Below are positions 1 through 5,136 of a stretch of 8,121 nt of DNA, piece by piece (position 1 is the stretch's first letter; each line of letters opens with the position of its first letter). Source of the DNA: an uncultured Actinomycetes bacterium (lineage in GTDB: Bacteria > Actinomycetota > Actinomycetes > Nanopelagicales > Nanopelagicaceae). The position numbers and the translations under genes were made by a program. Under the pieces are notes generated by a model, which did no database searches, had not been told where the DNA came from, and was given only the letters and a program-made list of their open reading frames with translations. The DNA lies in contig CAIMBV010000054.1 of NCBI GenBank assembly GCA_903839355.1, forward strand, positions 1 to 8,121. The letters run 5' to 3'.

Positions 1-947
1 CTACTATCACCCGCAGTGGTTACTCCAAGCGCACTAAAGCCGATCTTTATCGAGCCCAACGCCGTGGTGGTAAAGGCGTGAAGGGCGCTGCTCTAAAACA
101 AGATGATCTAGTTGATCACTTCTTCACCGCATCTACCCATGACTGGTTGCTCTTCTTTACCAACAAAGGTCGGGTATATCGCGCCAAGGTGCATGAACTT
201 CCAGATACTGGACGCGACGCGCGTGGTCAGCATGTAGCTAATCTCCTAGCTTTCAAACCCGATGAGACTATCGCCCAAGTTATCTCACTACGCGAATACG
301 ACCCAACACATTACCTCGTGATCGCCACCAAGAGTGGAATGGTCAAGAAGTCCCCATTAACCGAGTATGACTCCCCTCGCGCCGGCGGATTGATTGCAAT
401 CAATCTCAAGGATGAAGATGAGGTGGTCTCTGCCGCACTCATAACAAATGATGATGAGATCTTGCTCGTTAGTAAGCATGGCATGTCATTACGTTTTGCT
501 GCCGCGGAAAGTGCAATTCGCTCAATGGGTCGATCCACTTCCGGAGTTATTGGCATGAAGTTTCGAGCTGACGATGAACTTCTAACTATGGCTGCGATCT
601 CTGGATCATCTCCAGACCAATATGTACTAACAGCCACTGATGGCGGTTATGCGAAGCGCACCCCGCTTGCCGAGTACCGCGAACAAGCCCGCGGTGGTCT
701 TGGAGTGAAGGCCGCAAAGATAGATGAGCAATCCCGTGGAACTTTGGTGGGAGCGATGATCGTTCGTCCAAGTGATGAAATCCTTGCCATCACCTCTGGT
801 GGAGTTGTGATTCGGACCGCGGTGGAAGAGATCCGCGAAACTAGTCGTGACACCCTCGGTGTGCGATTGGTAAATCTCGACGAGGGAACCTCGGTTGTCT
901 CTATTACGCAGGTAAAGGATGAGGTCTCTGAGGAGATTTTGGGCTAA
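1..947 (+). CDS. gyrA: DNA gyrase subunit A, C-terminal part (5' end outside window)
   Basis: This is the 3' end of gyrA, in frame from base 3 to a TAA at 945-947 (314 residues visible). GyrA with GyrB forms the ATP-dependent enzyme that introduces negative supercoils; this C-terminal domain wraps DNA around the complex. The wrapping motif (GyrA-box) QRRGGKG is intact at visible residues 19-25. Degenerate copies of the pinwheel blade repeat follow, recognisable as DARGQH, SPRAGGL, GRSTSGV, QARGGLG and SRDTLGV, as expected of a six-bladed beta-pinwheel. The breakage-reunion domain with the active tyrosine lies upstream, outside the window. The protein ends soon after the last blade (VKDEVSEEILG), with only a short acidic tail. 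Only 46 bases separate its stop from tRNA-Ile, leaving no room for the small DUF3566 membrane protein gene that often follows gyrA in Actinobacteria. Identity is secure. Confidence 0.97.
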   Translation, partial: TITRSGYSKRTKADLYRAQRRGGKGVKGAALKQDDLVDHFFTASTHDWLLFFTNKGRVYRAKVHELPDTGRDARGQHVANLLAFKPDETIAQVISLREYDPTHYLVIATKSGMVKKSPLTEYDSPRAGGLIAINLKDEDEVVSAALITNDDEILLVSKHGMSLRFAAAESAIRSMGRSTSGVIGMKFRADDELLTMAAISGSSPDQYVLTATDGGYAKRTPLAEYREQARGGLGVKAAKIDEQSRGTLVGAMIVRPSDEILAITSGGVVIRTAVEEIRETSRDTLGVRLVNLDEGTSVVSITQVKDEVSEEILG

Positions 948-993
948 CCCCTGAAGTCGGGTAGCCTCGGTCACTCGCAAGACCCCAGATAAT

Positions 994-1068
994 GGGCCTG
1001 TAGCTCAGCTTGGTTAGAGCGCTTCCCTGATAAGGAAGAGGTCGGAGGTTCAAGTCCTCCCAGGCCCA
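994..1068 (+). tRNA. tRNA-Ile (anticodon GAU)
   Basis: A full cloverleaf can be folded. The acceptor stem is GGGCCTG (994-1000) with CAGGCCC (1061-1067). The D-arm uses GCTC/GAGC. The anticodon stem is CTTCC (1022-1026) with GGAAG (1034-1038), and its loop CTGATAA places GAT at 1029-1031. The T-arm is GGAGG/CCTCC around the loop TTCAAGT. The discriminator base is A1068, followed by CCCA rather than a clean CCA, so the 3' CCA is probably added enzymatically. Reading AUC/AUU codons, it lies directly behind gyrA, the usual actinobacterial position. I see no convincing promoter in the 46-base gap, so co-transcription with gyrA is possible. Confidence 0.97.
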
Positions 1069-1115
1069 CCCAGTTTTACGAATATCAATACCGTAAGTTA
1101 AAGGTAATAGATCTG

Positions 1116-1146
1116 TTGAAACACCTTCTACTCCCCTGATTACAAT
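1116..1146 (+). promoter_or_regulatory. Candidate promoter for the DJ-1/reductase pair
   Basis: TTGAAA at 1116-1121 (five of six matches to the -35 consensus) is followed after 19 bases by TACAAT at 1141-1146 (five of six matches to -10). The spacer is about two bases longer than ideal. Transcription would start near 1153, giving a leader of about 45 bases before the ATG at 1198. The rest of the 1069-1197 gap is AT-rich, with no clear terminator or riboswitch-like structure. The call rests on motif match and position only. Confidence 0.45.
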
Positions 1147-1197
1147 CAAAATAAATGATGTAGTTAATTCGCATGCGAGTGAAAAGGGAATCGTTCA

Positions 1198-1914
1198 ATG
1201 AAGGCACTCATGGTAATGACGTCGCATGATCAGCTCGGGGATACGGGTCGAAAGACAGGTATTTGGCTGGAGGAATTTGCGGCCCCCTTCTATGTTCTTG
1301 TGGATGCAGGCGTTGAGGTTGTTCTCGCCACGCCGAAAGGAGGTCAACCACCCATTGATCCTTCAAGCGAGGAGTCGGCTGCACTAACAGAGGCAACCCG
1401 AAGATTCAGAAATGACATGGGCTCAGAGGCGCTGTTTGCGAAAACTTTCAAACTAGAAGAGATGAGCGCCGACGATTTTGATGGTGTGTTCTACCCAGGC
1501 GGGCACGGACCACTCTGGGACCTAGCGAGTGATGAAAACTCGCACGCCCTATTGGACTCCTTTATCTTTCAAGGAAAGTTAGTTGCCGCAGTTTGTCACG
1601 CCCCCGTTGTGCTTCTAAATATAGAGAATTCGTATGGCAAAAGTTTTCTTGCAGACAGACACGTAACTGGTTTCTCAAATGCGGAAGAGGCGATTGTTGG
1701 GCTATCTCAAATAGTGCCGATACTCCTCGAAGATGCTTTGATCAGTAAAGGTGGGATTTACTCCAAAGCCGATGCGGATTTTGCTCCTCATGTTGTCGTT
1801 GATGGCCAATTGATAACAGGGCAAAATCCAGCCTCTTCGGCGCCAGCGGCGCAGAGGTTTGTTGAGATGTTAAAAAGAACCACGGTGGGCGCACTTTCAA
1901 GTGGTGCGGAATAA
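1198..1914 (+). CDS. DJ-1/PfpI family protein (Hsp31-like, type 1 glutamine amidotransferase fold)
   Basis: This 238-residue cytoplasmic protein belongs to the DJ-1/PfpI superfamily, closest in appearance to Hsp31-type members. The nucleophile elbow is Cys133-His134 in AAVCHAPVVLL. An upstream FYPGGHGPLWDL segment (98-109) and an N-terminal TGIWLEEFAAPF segment (20-31) carry the acidic residue (Glu25 or Glu26) that pairs with the cysteine in this family. The C-terminal VVDGQLITGQNPASS (199-213) is also typical. Characterised relatives act as glutathione-independent glyoxalases (methylglyoxal to lactate), chaperones or putative deglycases; the sequence alone cannot choose between these. There is no signal peptide. 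The start at 1198 has a modest AAGGGA ribosome site eight bases upstream. The gene lies 29 bases before the NADPH-binding reductase gene, probably in one transcript. Confidence 0.88.
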   Translation: MKALMVMTSHDQLGDTGRKTGIWLEEFAAPFYVLVDAGVEVVLATPKGGQPPIDPSSEESAALTEATRRFRNDMGSEALFAKTFKLEEMSADDFDGVFYPGGHGPLWDLASDENSHALLDSFIFQGKLVAAVCHAPVVLLNIENSYGKSFLADRHVTGFSNAEEAIVGLSQIVPILLEDALISKGGIYSKADADFAPHVVVDGQLITGQNPASSAPAAQRFVEMLKRTTVGALSSGAE

Positions 1915-1943
1915 TTGCCATACTAGAGAGCAAGGGAGAGATT

Positions 1944-2603
1944 ATGAAGATCGGAATCATTGGTGCAGGAAATATCGGGGGTAACCTCACGCGCCGTTTA
2001 ACAAAACTAGGCCACCAAGTCCAGGTCGCCAACTCTCGCGGTCCAGAGAGCCTGGCAGATCTCGTCGCAGAAACTGGTGCTAAGGCTGCCACTGCTGCGA
2101 CCGCGGCTGAGGGCGCAGACCTAGTCGTTGTAACAATCCCCGAGAAGAACATTCCCAGCCTTCCAAAAGGCTTCCTTGATGGAGCAAAGGAAGGTGTTGT
2201 CGTGATTGACACTGGCAACTATTACGCGCAACGCCGAGATGGCTTGATCGCAGAAATTGAAGGTGGTGTTACTGAAAGCCGATGGGTAGCAAATCAGATT
2301 GGACATCCTGTGGTTAAGGCCTTTAACGGAATTTACTCGGTCAACATTATCGAGAAAGCCCGCCCGCATGGCGATCCAGATCGCATGGCACTTCCTGTAG
2401 CCGGTGATGATCCTGCAGCCAAGAAGGTAGTCATGGATTTAATTGAAGAGCTTGGATTCGATGCTGTAGACGCTGGCAGCATCGATGAGTCGTGGCGCCA
2501 GCAACCAGGTACACCTGTGTATGGGTTAGTTGGGGATGCGAAAGCGGTCAAAGAGGCGCTAGCTGCAGCTAGCCCAATTCGACTTCCAGAGTGGCGGGCC
2601 TAG
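1944..2603 (+). CDS. NADPH-binding oxidoreductase, F420-dependent NADP reductase-like family
   Basis: A compact 219-residue Rossmann protein. GAGNIG at 7-12 is the dinucleotide-binding loop, and after strand beta-2 the NSRGPESL segment (30-37) supplies Ser31-Arg32, the pair that in the family recognises the 2'-phosphate of NADPH. VVVTIPEKNIPSLP (61-74), VVVIDTGNYY (85-94) and VVKAFNGIYSVNI (123-135) match the conserved blocks of the NADPH:F420 oxidoreductase family (NpdG/Fno). Many bacterial members of this family have no demonstrated F420 use, so the true electron partner may be another small substrate. The start is well supported by AAGGGAG five bases upstream. The gene follows the DJ-1 gene by 29 bases, hinting at joint carbonyl or redox detoxification (inference). 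Its TAG stop overlaps the stop of the opposing membrane protein gene by four bases. Near the 3' end it contains a perfect 16-base palindrome. Confidence 0.85.
   Translation: MKIGIIGAGNIGGNLTRRLTKLGHQVQVANSRGPESLADLVAETGAKAATAATAAEGADLVVVTIPEKNIPSLPKGFLDGAKEGVVVIDTGNYYAQRRDGLIAEIEGGVTESRWVANQIGHPVVKAFNGIYSVNIIEKARPHGDPDRMALPVAGDDPAAKKVVMDLIEELGFDAVDAGSIDESWRQQPGTPVYGLVGDAKAVKEALAAASPIRLPEWRA
2558..2573. repeat. Perfect 16-base palindrome near a convergent gene end
   Basis: GCTAGCTG (2558-2565) is followed directly by its reverse complement CAGCTAGC (2566-2573). As RNA it could form a six-base-pair stem (GCTAGC) with a TGCA loop. It lies within the last 50 bases of the reductase gene, encoding an Ala-Leu-Ala-Ala-Ala-Ser run, and about 30 bases from the shared stop codons. 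No strong T-run follows on either strand (on the - strand CCTCTTTG follows), so it is at best a weak terminator and may be coding coincidence. Confidence 0.6.
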
Positions 2604-3529
2604 TTAAACGCTGAAGATTCCGAACGAGGCTCCCGCAATCCAAGGTAAGGCCCAATTAAAAGGTAACCGAGGACGGTCGCCATAACCTCAGCGGCTCCCC
2701 ACGGTAGAGCCTGTTGCAATGTACTGGTTTCGGCTTTATTCATCCCTGAAAGTCCGGAGAGAATGGCGACAAAGAGCAAGGGAACTATCGGATGGCGTTT
2801 AATAACACTAATAACTCTCTCTCCAAGAGAGAGAATCCCCGGTGAATGAATTGAGTAATCCTCTTGAATTACATTCGAGCTATTTATTCTCAACTTAGTG
2901 ACGGAGGCCAAACCAGCAATTGATCCAGCGATCATGACGACCATACCTAAGACCAGCGCGGTTCTATTCGAACTTTTATTGTGAACTGAATCAAGAATGA
3001 AATTAACCGAGATCGCAGCAACCCCGATCTGCAATGCAAGCAGTGAGATCTTCAAAGCTCTTTTAATGAAGGCTCGGTCTTTCCCAGAATTTTCTAGTGA
3101 CTTCCACAGAGAGAGCGCTCTCGAGGTTCCACAGATACCGGCGGCCAAGGCTACTTGAACTGAAATCACACCGAGGAAGAAAGTAATTTGTTGGAAGATG
3201 GATGCACTCGATGTGTTTCGGGGCTGACTCCACGCCACGATAAGGAATGTTGCGAGAACCAAAATTCCTGATAAGAGCGTGATTATTGGTGCTTGCTTTG
3301 TAGCTTTAGCGCCTTCACAAGCGTTGAAGCCACCAGCGATGAGGTTTGCAGATCCAAATGCATTGACCGCTTCATGCTCTGCCTGAGAACTTGAAATACC
3401 GAGAGAAATTTTCTCAGCAGTGGAATCCAAAAGATGGTCACGAACTTCTCCCAGAATCTCCTTTTTGTGCTTCTCACTGGTCTCTAAAAGTGAATTCAAT
3501 TCATCAAGATAGTTTTCAATCGCGTTCAT
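2600..3529 (-). CDS. HAAS / permease-prefix domain membrane protein, PadR-coupled
   Basis: This predicted integral membrane protein has 309 residues from the chosen start. Residues 1-70 form a soluble helical domain (IENYLDELNSLL, then EILGEVRDHLLDS and EHEAVNAFGSANLIAGGF). This is the pattern of the HAAS/permease-prefix domain found in proteins encoded next to PadR regulators. Six hydrophobic segments follow at about 81-100, 113-133, 161-180, 190-210, 247-264 and 278-297. No catalytic motif is visible and the function is unknown; a sensory or accessory role linked to envelope stress is the usual guess for the family. The ATG at 3529 is preferred over an in-frame ATG at 3580 because it overlaps the padR stop as TAATG, the signature of translational coupling, and because the domain begins there. 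Its TAG at 2602-2600 shares a CTAG with the stop of the opposing reductase gene. Confidence 0.82.
   Translation of the reverse strand: MNAIENYLDELNSLLETSEKHKKEILGEVRDHLLDSTAEKISLGISSSQAEHEAVNAFGSANLIAGGFNACEGAKATKQAPIITLLSGILVLATFLIVAWSQPRNTSSASIFQQITFFLGVISVQVALAAGICGTSRALSLWKSLENSGKDRAFIKRALKISLLALQIGVAAISVNFILDSVHNKSSNRTALVLGMVVMIAGSIAGLASVTKLRINSSNVIQEDYSIHSPGILSLGERVISVIKRHPIVPLLFVAILSGLSGMNKAETSTLQQALPWGAAEVMATVLGYLLIGPYLGLREPRSESSAFN
2815..2833. repeat. Eight-base inverted repeat inside the membrane protein gene
   Basis: CTCTCTCT (2815-2822) and AGAGAGAG (2826-2833) form an uninterrupted eight-base-pair stem around the three-base loop CCA. It lies in the coding region for ILSLGERV, in the cytoplasmic-looking loop between the fourth and fifth hydrophobic segments. 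It is probably a by-product of codon choice and is recorded only as visible structure. Confidence 0.5.
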
Positions 3530-3852
3530 TAAGGGTTCACCACCAAAATTCGAGATACTGCAGATGAGAAGGCCTGCCATGCGGCACGACTCTCCTTGAG
3601 CGAACCCAGCCCAGCCGGGACTAATTGATAGATGCGGCGTTCACGTCCATCAACAACCTCACGAGAACTTTTAATGAGTCCGTTTTCTTCGAGCCTATGA
3701 AGAGCGGGATAGACAGTTCCTTCTGGGAGATCGAAGAGGCCGTCGCTCTCACTTCGCAACGATTCAATAATCGAATATCCGTGCGCTGGACCAGATTCGA
3801 GGATGGCTAGCACCATTGCCTCTAAATGGCCTTTAATCTGCTGGTTGCTCAT
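3529..3852 (-). CDS. PadR family transcriptional regulator
   Basis: This 107-residue winged-helix DNA-binding protein is of the short PadR type. GHLEAMVLAILESGPAHGYS (8-27) forms the first helices, EGTVYPALHRLEENGLI (44-60) is the recognition helix with its hallmark TVYPALHRLE, and the wing is VVDGRERRIYQLVPAG (66-81). The C-terminal helix used for dimerisation is short. Such proteins usually repress their own promoter and adjacent genes, often membrane proteins. An in-frame ATG exists at 3894, but the chosen ATG at 3852 begins where the family begins. The extra 14 codons would also lie over a near-consensus promoter whose start point falls at this ATG, indicating a leaderless message. The TAA stop overlaps the ATG of the downstream membrane protein gene by one base, so the two are one operon. 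Confidence 0.92.
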   Translation of the reverse strand: MSNQQIKGHLEAMVLAILESGPAHGYSIIESLRSESDGLFDLPEGTVYPALHRLEENGLIKSSREVVDGRERRIYQLVPAGLGSLKESRAAWQAFSSAVSRILVVNP

Positions 3853-3871
3853 ACTTAGATATACTAGGTAT
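3851..3871. promoter_or_regulatory. Probable PadR operator (autoregulatory palindrome)
   Basis: Left arm ATACTTAG (3851-3858) and right arm CTAGGTAT (3864-3871) are inverted repeats matching at seven of eight positions around a five-base AT centre (ATATA). The 21-base element covers the -10 hexamer, the predicted start point and the first bases of padR. AT-rich dyads with ATAC/GTAT ends are the sort of site PadR proteins bind, and this placement would block RNA polymerase. Binding by this PadR is inferred from position. Confidence 0.6.
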
Positions 3872-3890
3872 GTGGCCCAGTCAATGTCAA
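3861..3890 (-). promoter_or_regulatory. padR promoter (leaderless)
   Basis: Read on the - strand, TTGACA (3890-3885) is a perfect -35 hexamer. After an 18-base spacer comes TAGTAT (3866-3861), five of six matches to TATAAT. A start seven bases on from the -10 falls at about 3854, within two bases of the A of the padR ATG at 3852. There is no ribosome binding site before that ATG, which fits leaderless translation, common in Actinobacteria. Confidence 0.75.
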
Positions 3891-3904
3891 GCACTTCTCC
3901 TGAA

Positions 3905-3934
3905 TTTCCTTGCCGTGGCGAGTTCAGATAAGGT
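3905..3934 (+). promoter_or_regulatory. Possible promoter for tRNA-Ala
   Basis: TAAGGT (3929-3934), a TAnnnT-type actinobacterial -10, lies 20 bases before the mature tRNA-Ala. A weak -35 candidate, TTTCCT (3905-3910), sits 18 bases further upstream; a nearer TTGCCG (3910-3915) leaves only 13 bases, too few. The promoter is expected, because the preceding operon runs the other way and read-through from gyrA would have to cross antiparallel genes. The exact hexamers are uncertain. Confidence 0.3.
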
Positions 3935-3954
3935 ACGGGTTCTGAATTAAATAC

Positions 3955-4027
3955 GGGGCCTTAGCTCAATTGGTAGAGCGCCTGCTTTGCAAGCAGGAGG
4001 TCAGGAGTTCGATCCTCCTAGGCTCCA
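3955..4027 (+). tRNA. tRNA-Ala (anticodon UGC)
   Basis: The cloverleaf is complete. The acceptor stem GGGGCCT (3955-3961) pairs with AGGCTCC (4020-4026), including the G3:U70 wobble pair that is the main identity element of alanine tRNAs. The anticodon stem CCTGC (3981-3985) pairs with GCAGG, and the loop TTTGCAA places TGC at 3988-3990. The T-arm AGGAG/CTCCT encloses TTCGATC. The discriminator is A4027 and the CCA is not encoded. It normally stands next to tRNA-Ile but here is about 2.9 kb away from it. A five-T run at 4033-4037 follows but without a separate hairpin. Confidence 0.97.
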
Positions 4028-4067
4028 CTTACTTTTTCTCATATCACTCAAAGCGGAGGCAACTGCC

Positions 4068-4535
4068 ATGACCACAGCAACTCTTCACACCACTAAGGGC
4101 GATATCGTCATCGAGCTCTTCGATAACCACACCCCTAAGACAGTCCAGAATTTTGTAGATTTGGCGAAGAAGGATTTCTATAACGGAACCATCTTCCATC
4201 GCGTTATTGCTGGATTCATGATTCAAGGCGGATGCCCTCAGGGCACCGGCACAGGTGGACCCGGTTACAAGTTTGCAGATGAGTTCCATGGCGAACTCAA
4301 CTTCGATCGCCCATACCTTCTTGCGATGGCAAACTCGGGACCAAACACCAATGGGTCACAATTCTTCATTACCGCCGCTCCAACAACCTGGCTTAACCGC
4401 AAGCACTCGATCTTCGGTGAGGTAAAAGACGAAGCATCTCAGAAAGTTGTTGATGCTATCGAGGCAACCAAGACCGGCTCAATGGATCGCCCAGTAGAGG
4501 CGATCAAGATAAATTCTGTAACTATTACTGAATAA
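4068..4535 (+). CDS. ppiA: Cyclophilin-type peptidyl-prolyl cis-trans isomerase (cytoplasmic)
   Basis: A 155-residue single-domain cyclophilin that catalyses cis-trans isomerisation of Xaa-Pro bonds during protein folding. The active-site residues are all visible: Arg45, Phe50, Met51 and Gln53 in [13 protein letters not shown] (43-55), the [11 protein letters not shown] block (95-105), and Trp108 with His113 in [12 protein letters not shown]. Trp at that position matches the residue linked to cyclosporin binding in human cyclophilin A; E. coli enzymes have Phe there. There is no signal peptide or membrane anchor. The start at 4068 has GGAGG at 4055-4059, eight bases upstream. An earlier in-frame ATG at 3987 lies inside tRNA-Ala and is rejected. 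The gene follows tRNA-Ala by 40 bases and precedes the rhomboid gene by four, the conserved actinobacterial order near gyrA. Confidence 0.96.
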   Translation: MTTATLHTTKGDIVIELFDNHTPKTVQNFVDLAKKDFYNGTIFHRVIAGFMIQGGCPQGTGTGGPGYKFADEFHGELNFDRPYLLAMANSGPNTNGSQFFITAAPTTWLNRKHSIFGEVKDEASQKVVDAIEATKTGSMDRPVEAIKINSVTITE

Positions 4536-4539
4536 TTTC

Positions 4540-5136
4540 ATGAAGCTCAAGAATTCATTAACAACAAATTTGATTGTTGTTATTTCAGGATTCTTTATTA
4601 TTGCTAATTACGTTCCCAAAATTACGTGGGGCGGTTTGGGTCTCCAAGACAATTTGTTGCTCATCAACAAAGCAATATTTAGCGATGGCCGCATTCACGG
4701 TGTTTTTGCCGGTGAATGGTGGCGCGTATTTACGGTGGTCCTAACTCATGCGAGTTGGATTCACTTAGGAATGAACATGCTTGTCTTGTTCCAATTGGGA
4801 ACCATCGTTGAACGTTTCTATGGATTAACCCGTTACGCGTTCATCCTTCTTATTTCAACGGTGGGGGCTTCATTTGCCTCCCTCTGGCTCGATCCTTCAA
4901 ATCAACCGTCGGTCGGAGCCTCAGGAATGATCTTTGGACTCTTCGGAGCCATGGTCATTGCTGGAAAGAGAATGCCAGTTCAATACGGTCAGGTTCTCGG
5001 ATATTTGGCACTTAACTTAGTAATTGGCTTCACCATCCCAAATGTGGACTGGCACGCCCACGTAGGCGGCCTCATTGGTGGCGGGCTGGCTGCTTTGCTC
5101 TTGCGAGCTAGGACTCCTCGGCAGCACACGTACTAG
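4540..5136 (+). CDS. Rhomboid family intramembrane serine protease
   Basis: This 198-residue polytopic membrane protein cleaves transmembrane substrates within the bilayer. The catalytic dyad is Ser128 in GASGMIFG (126-133) and His174 in HAHVGG (172-177). His75 and Asn79 of HLGMN form the HxxxN motif that stabilises the oxyanion, and EWWR (59-62) is the WR motif of the first loop. Hydrophobic segments at about 10-26, 63-90, 99-117, 126-142, 152-167 and 174-192 fit the six-helix core. The substrate is unknown. No ribosome site is evident, but the start is only four bases after the cyclophilin stop, so translational coupling is likely. Its TAG overlaps the rhamnulokinase stop from the other strand by four bases. 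In many Actinobacteria the next gene would be crgA; here it is a sugar operon. Confidence 0.93.
   Translation: MKLKNSLTTNLIVVISGFFIIANYVPKITWGGLGLQDNLLLINKAIFSDGRIHGVFAGEWWRVFTVVLTHASWIHLGMNMLVLFQLGTIVERFYGLTRYAFILLISTVGASFASLWLDPSNQPSVGASGMIFGLFGAMVIAGKRMPVQYGQVLGYLALNLVIGFTIPNVDWHAHVGGLIGGGLAALLLRARTPRQHTY

Noticed and set aside
1076..1096. TTACG/CGTAA inverted repeat after tRNA-Ile as a terminator
   Set aside because: It has only five pairs around an 11-base loop and no trailing T-run.
1088..1108. Possible second PadR site upstream of the DJ-1 gene (ATACC and GGTAAT, inverted)
   Set aside because: The arms match imperfectly and the spacing differs from the padR dyad, so shared regulation cannot be claimed from it.
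311..1149. Several antisense open frames over gyrA and tRNA-Ile
   Set aside because: They lie opposite a strongly conserved gyrase sequence or a tRNA, show no recognisable motifs and have compositions typical of shadow frames.
3530..3580. Longer start for the HAAS membrane protein (ATG at 3580)
   Set aside because: It adds 17 residues read from inside padR that do not resemble the domain; the TAATG overlap at 3529 is the better start.
1069..3954. Integrated tRNA-targeted mobile island
   Set aside because: No integrase gene and no repeat of either tRNA 3' end at the far side of the block was found by eye.
3987..4067. Longer cyclophilin start (ATG at 3987)
   Set aside because: The extension is read from inside tRNA-Ala, while the ATG at 4068 has a good GGAGG ribosome site and begins where cyclophilins begin.
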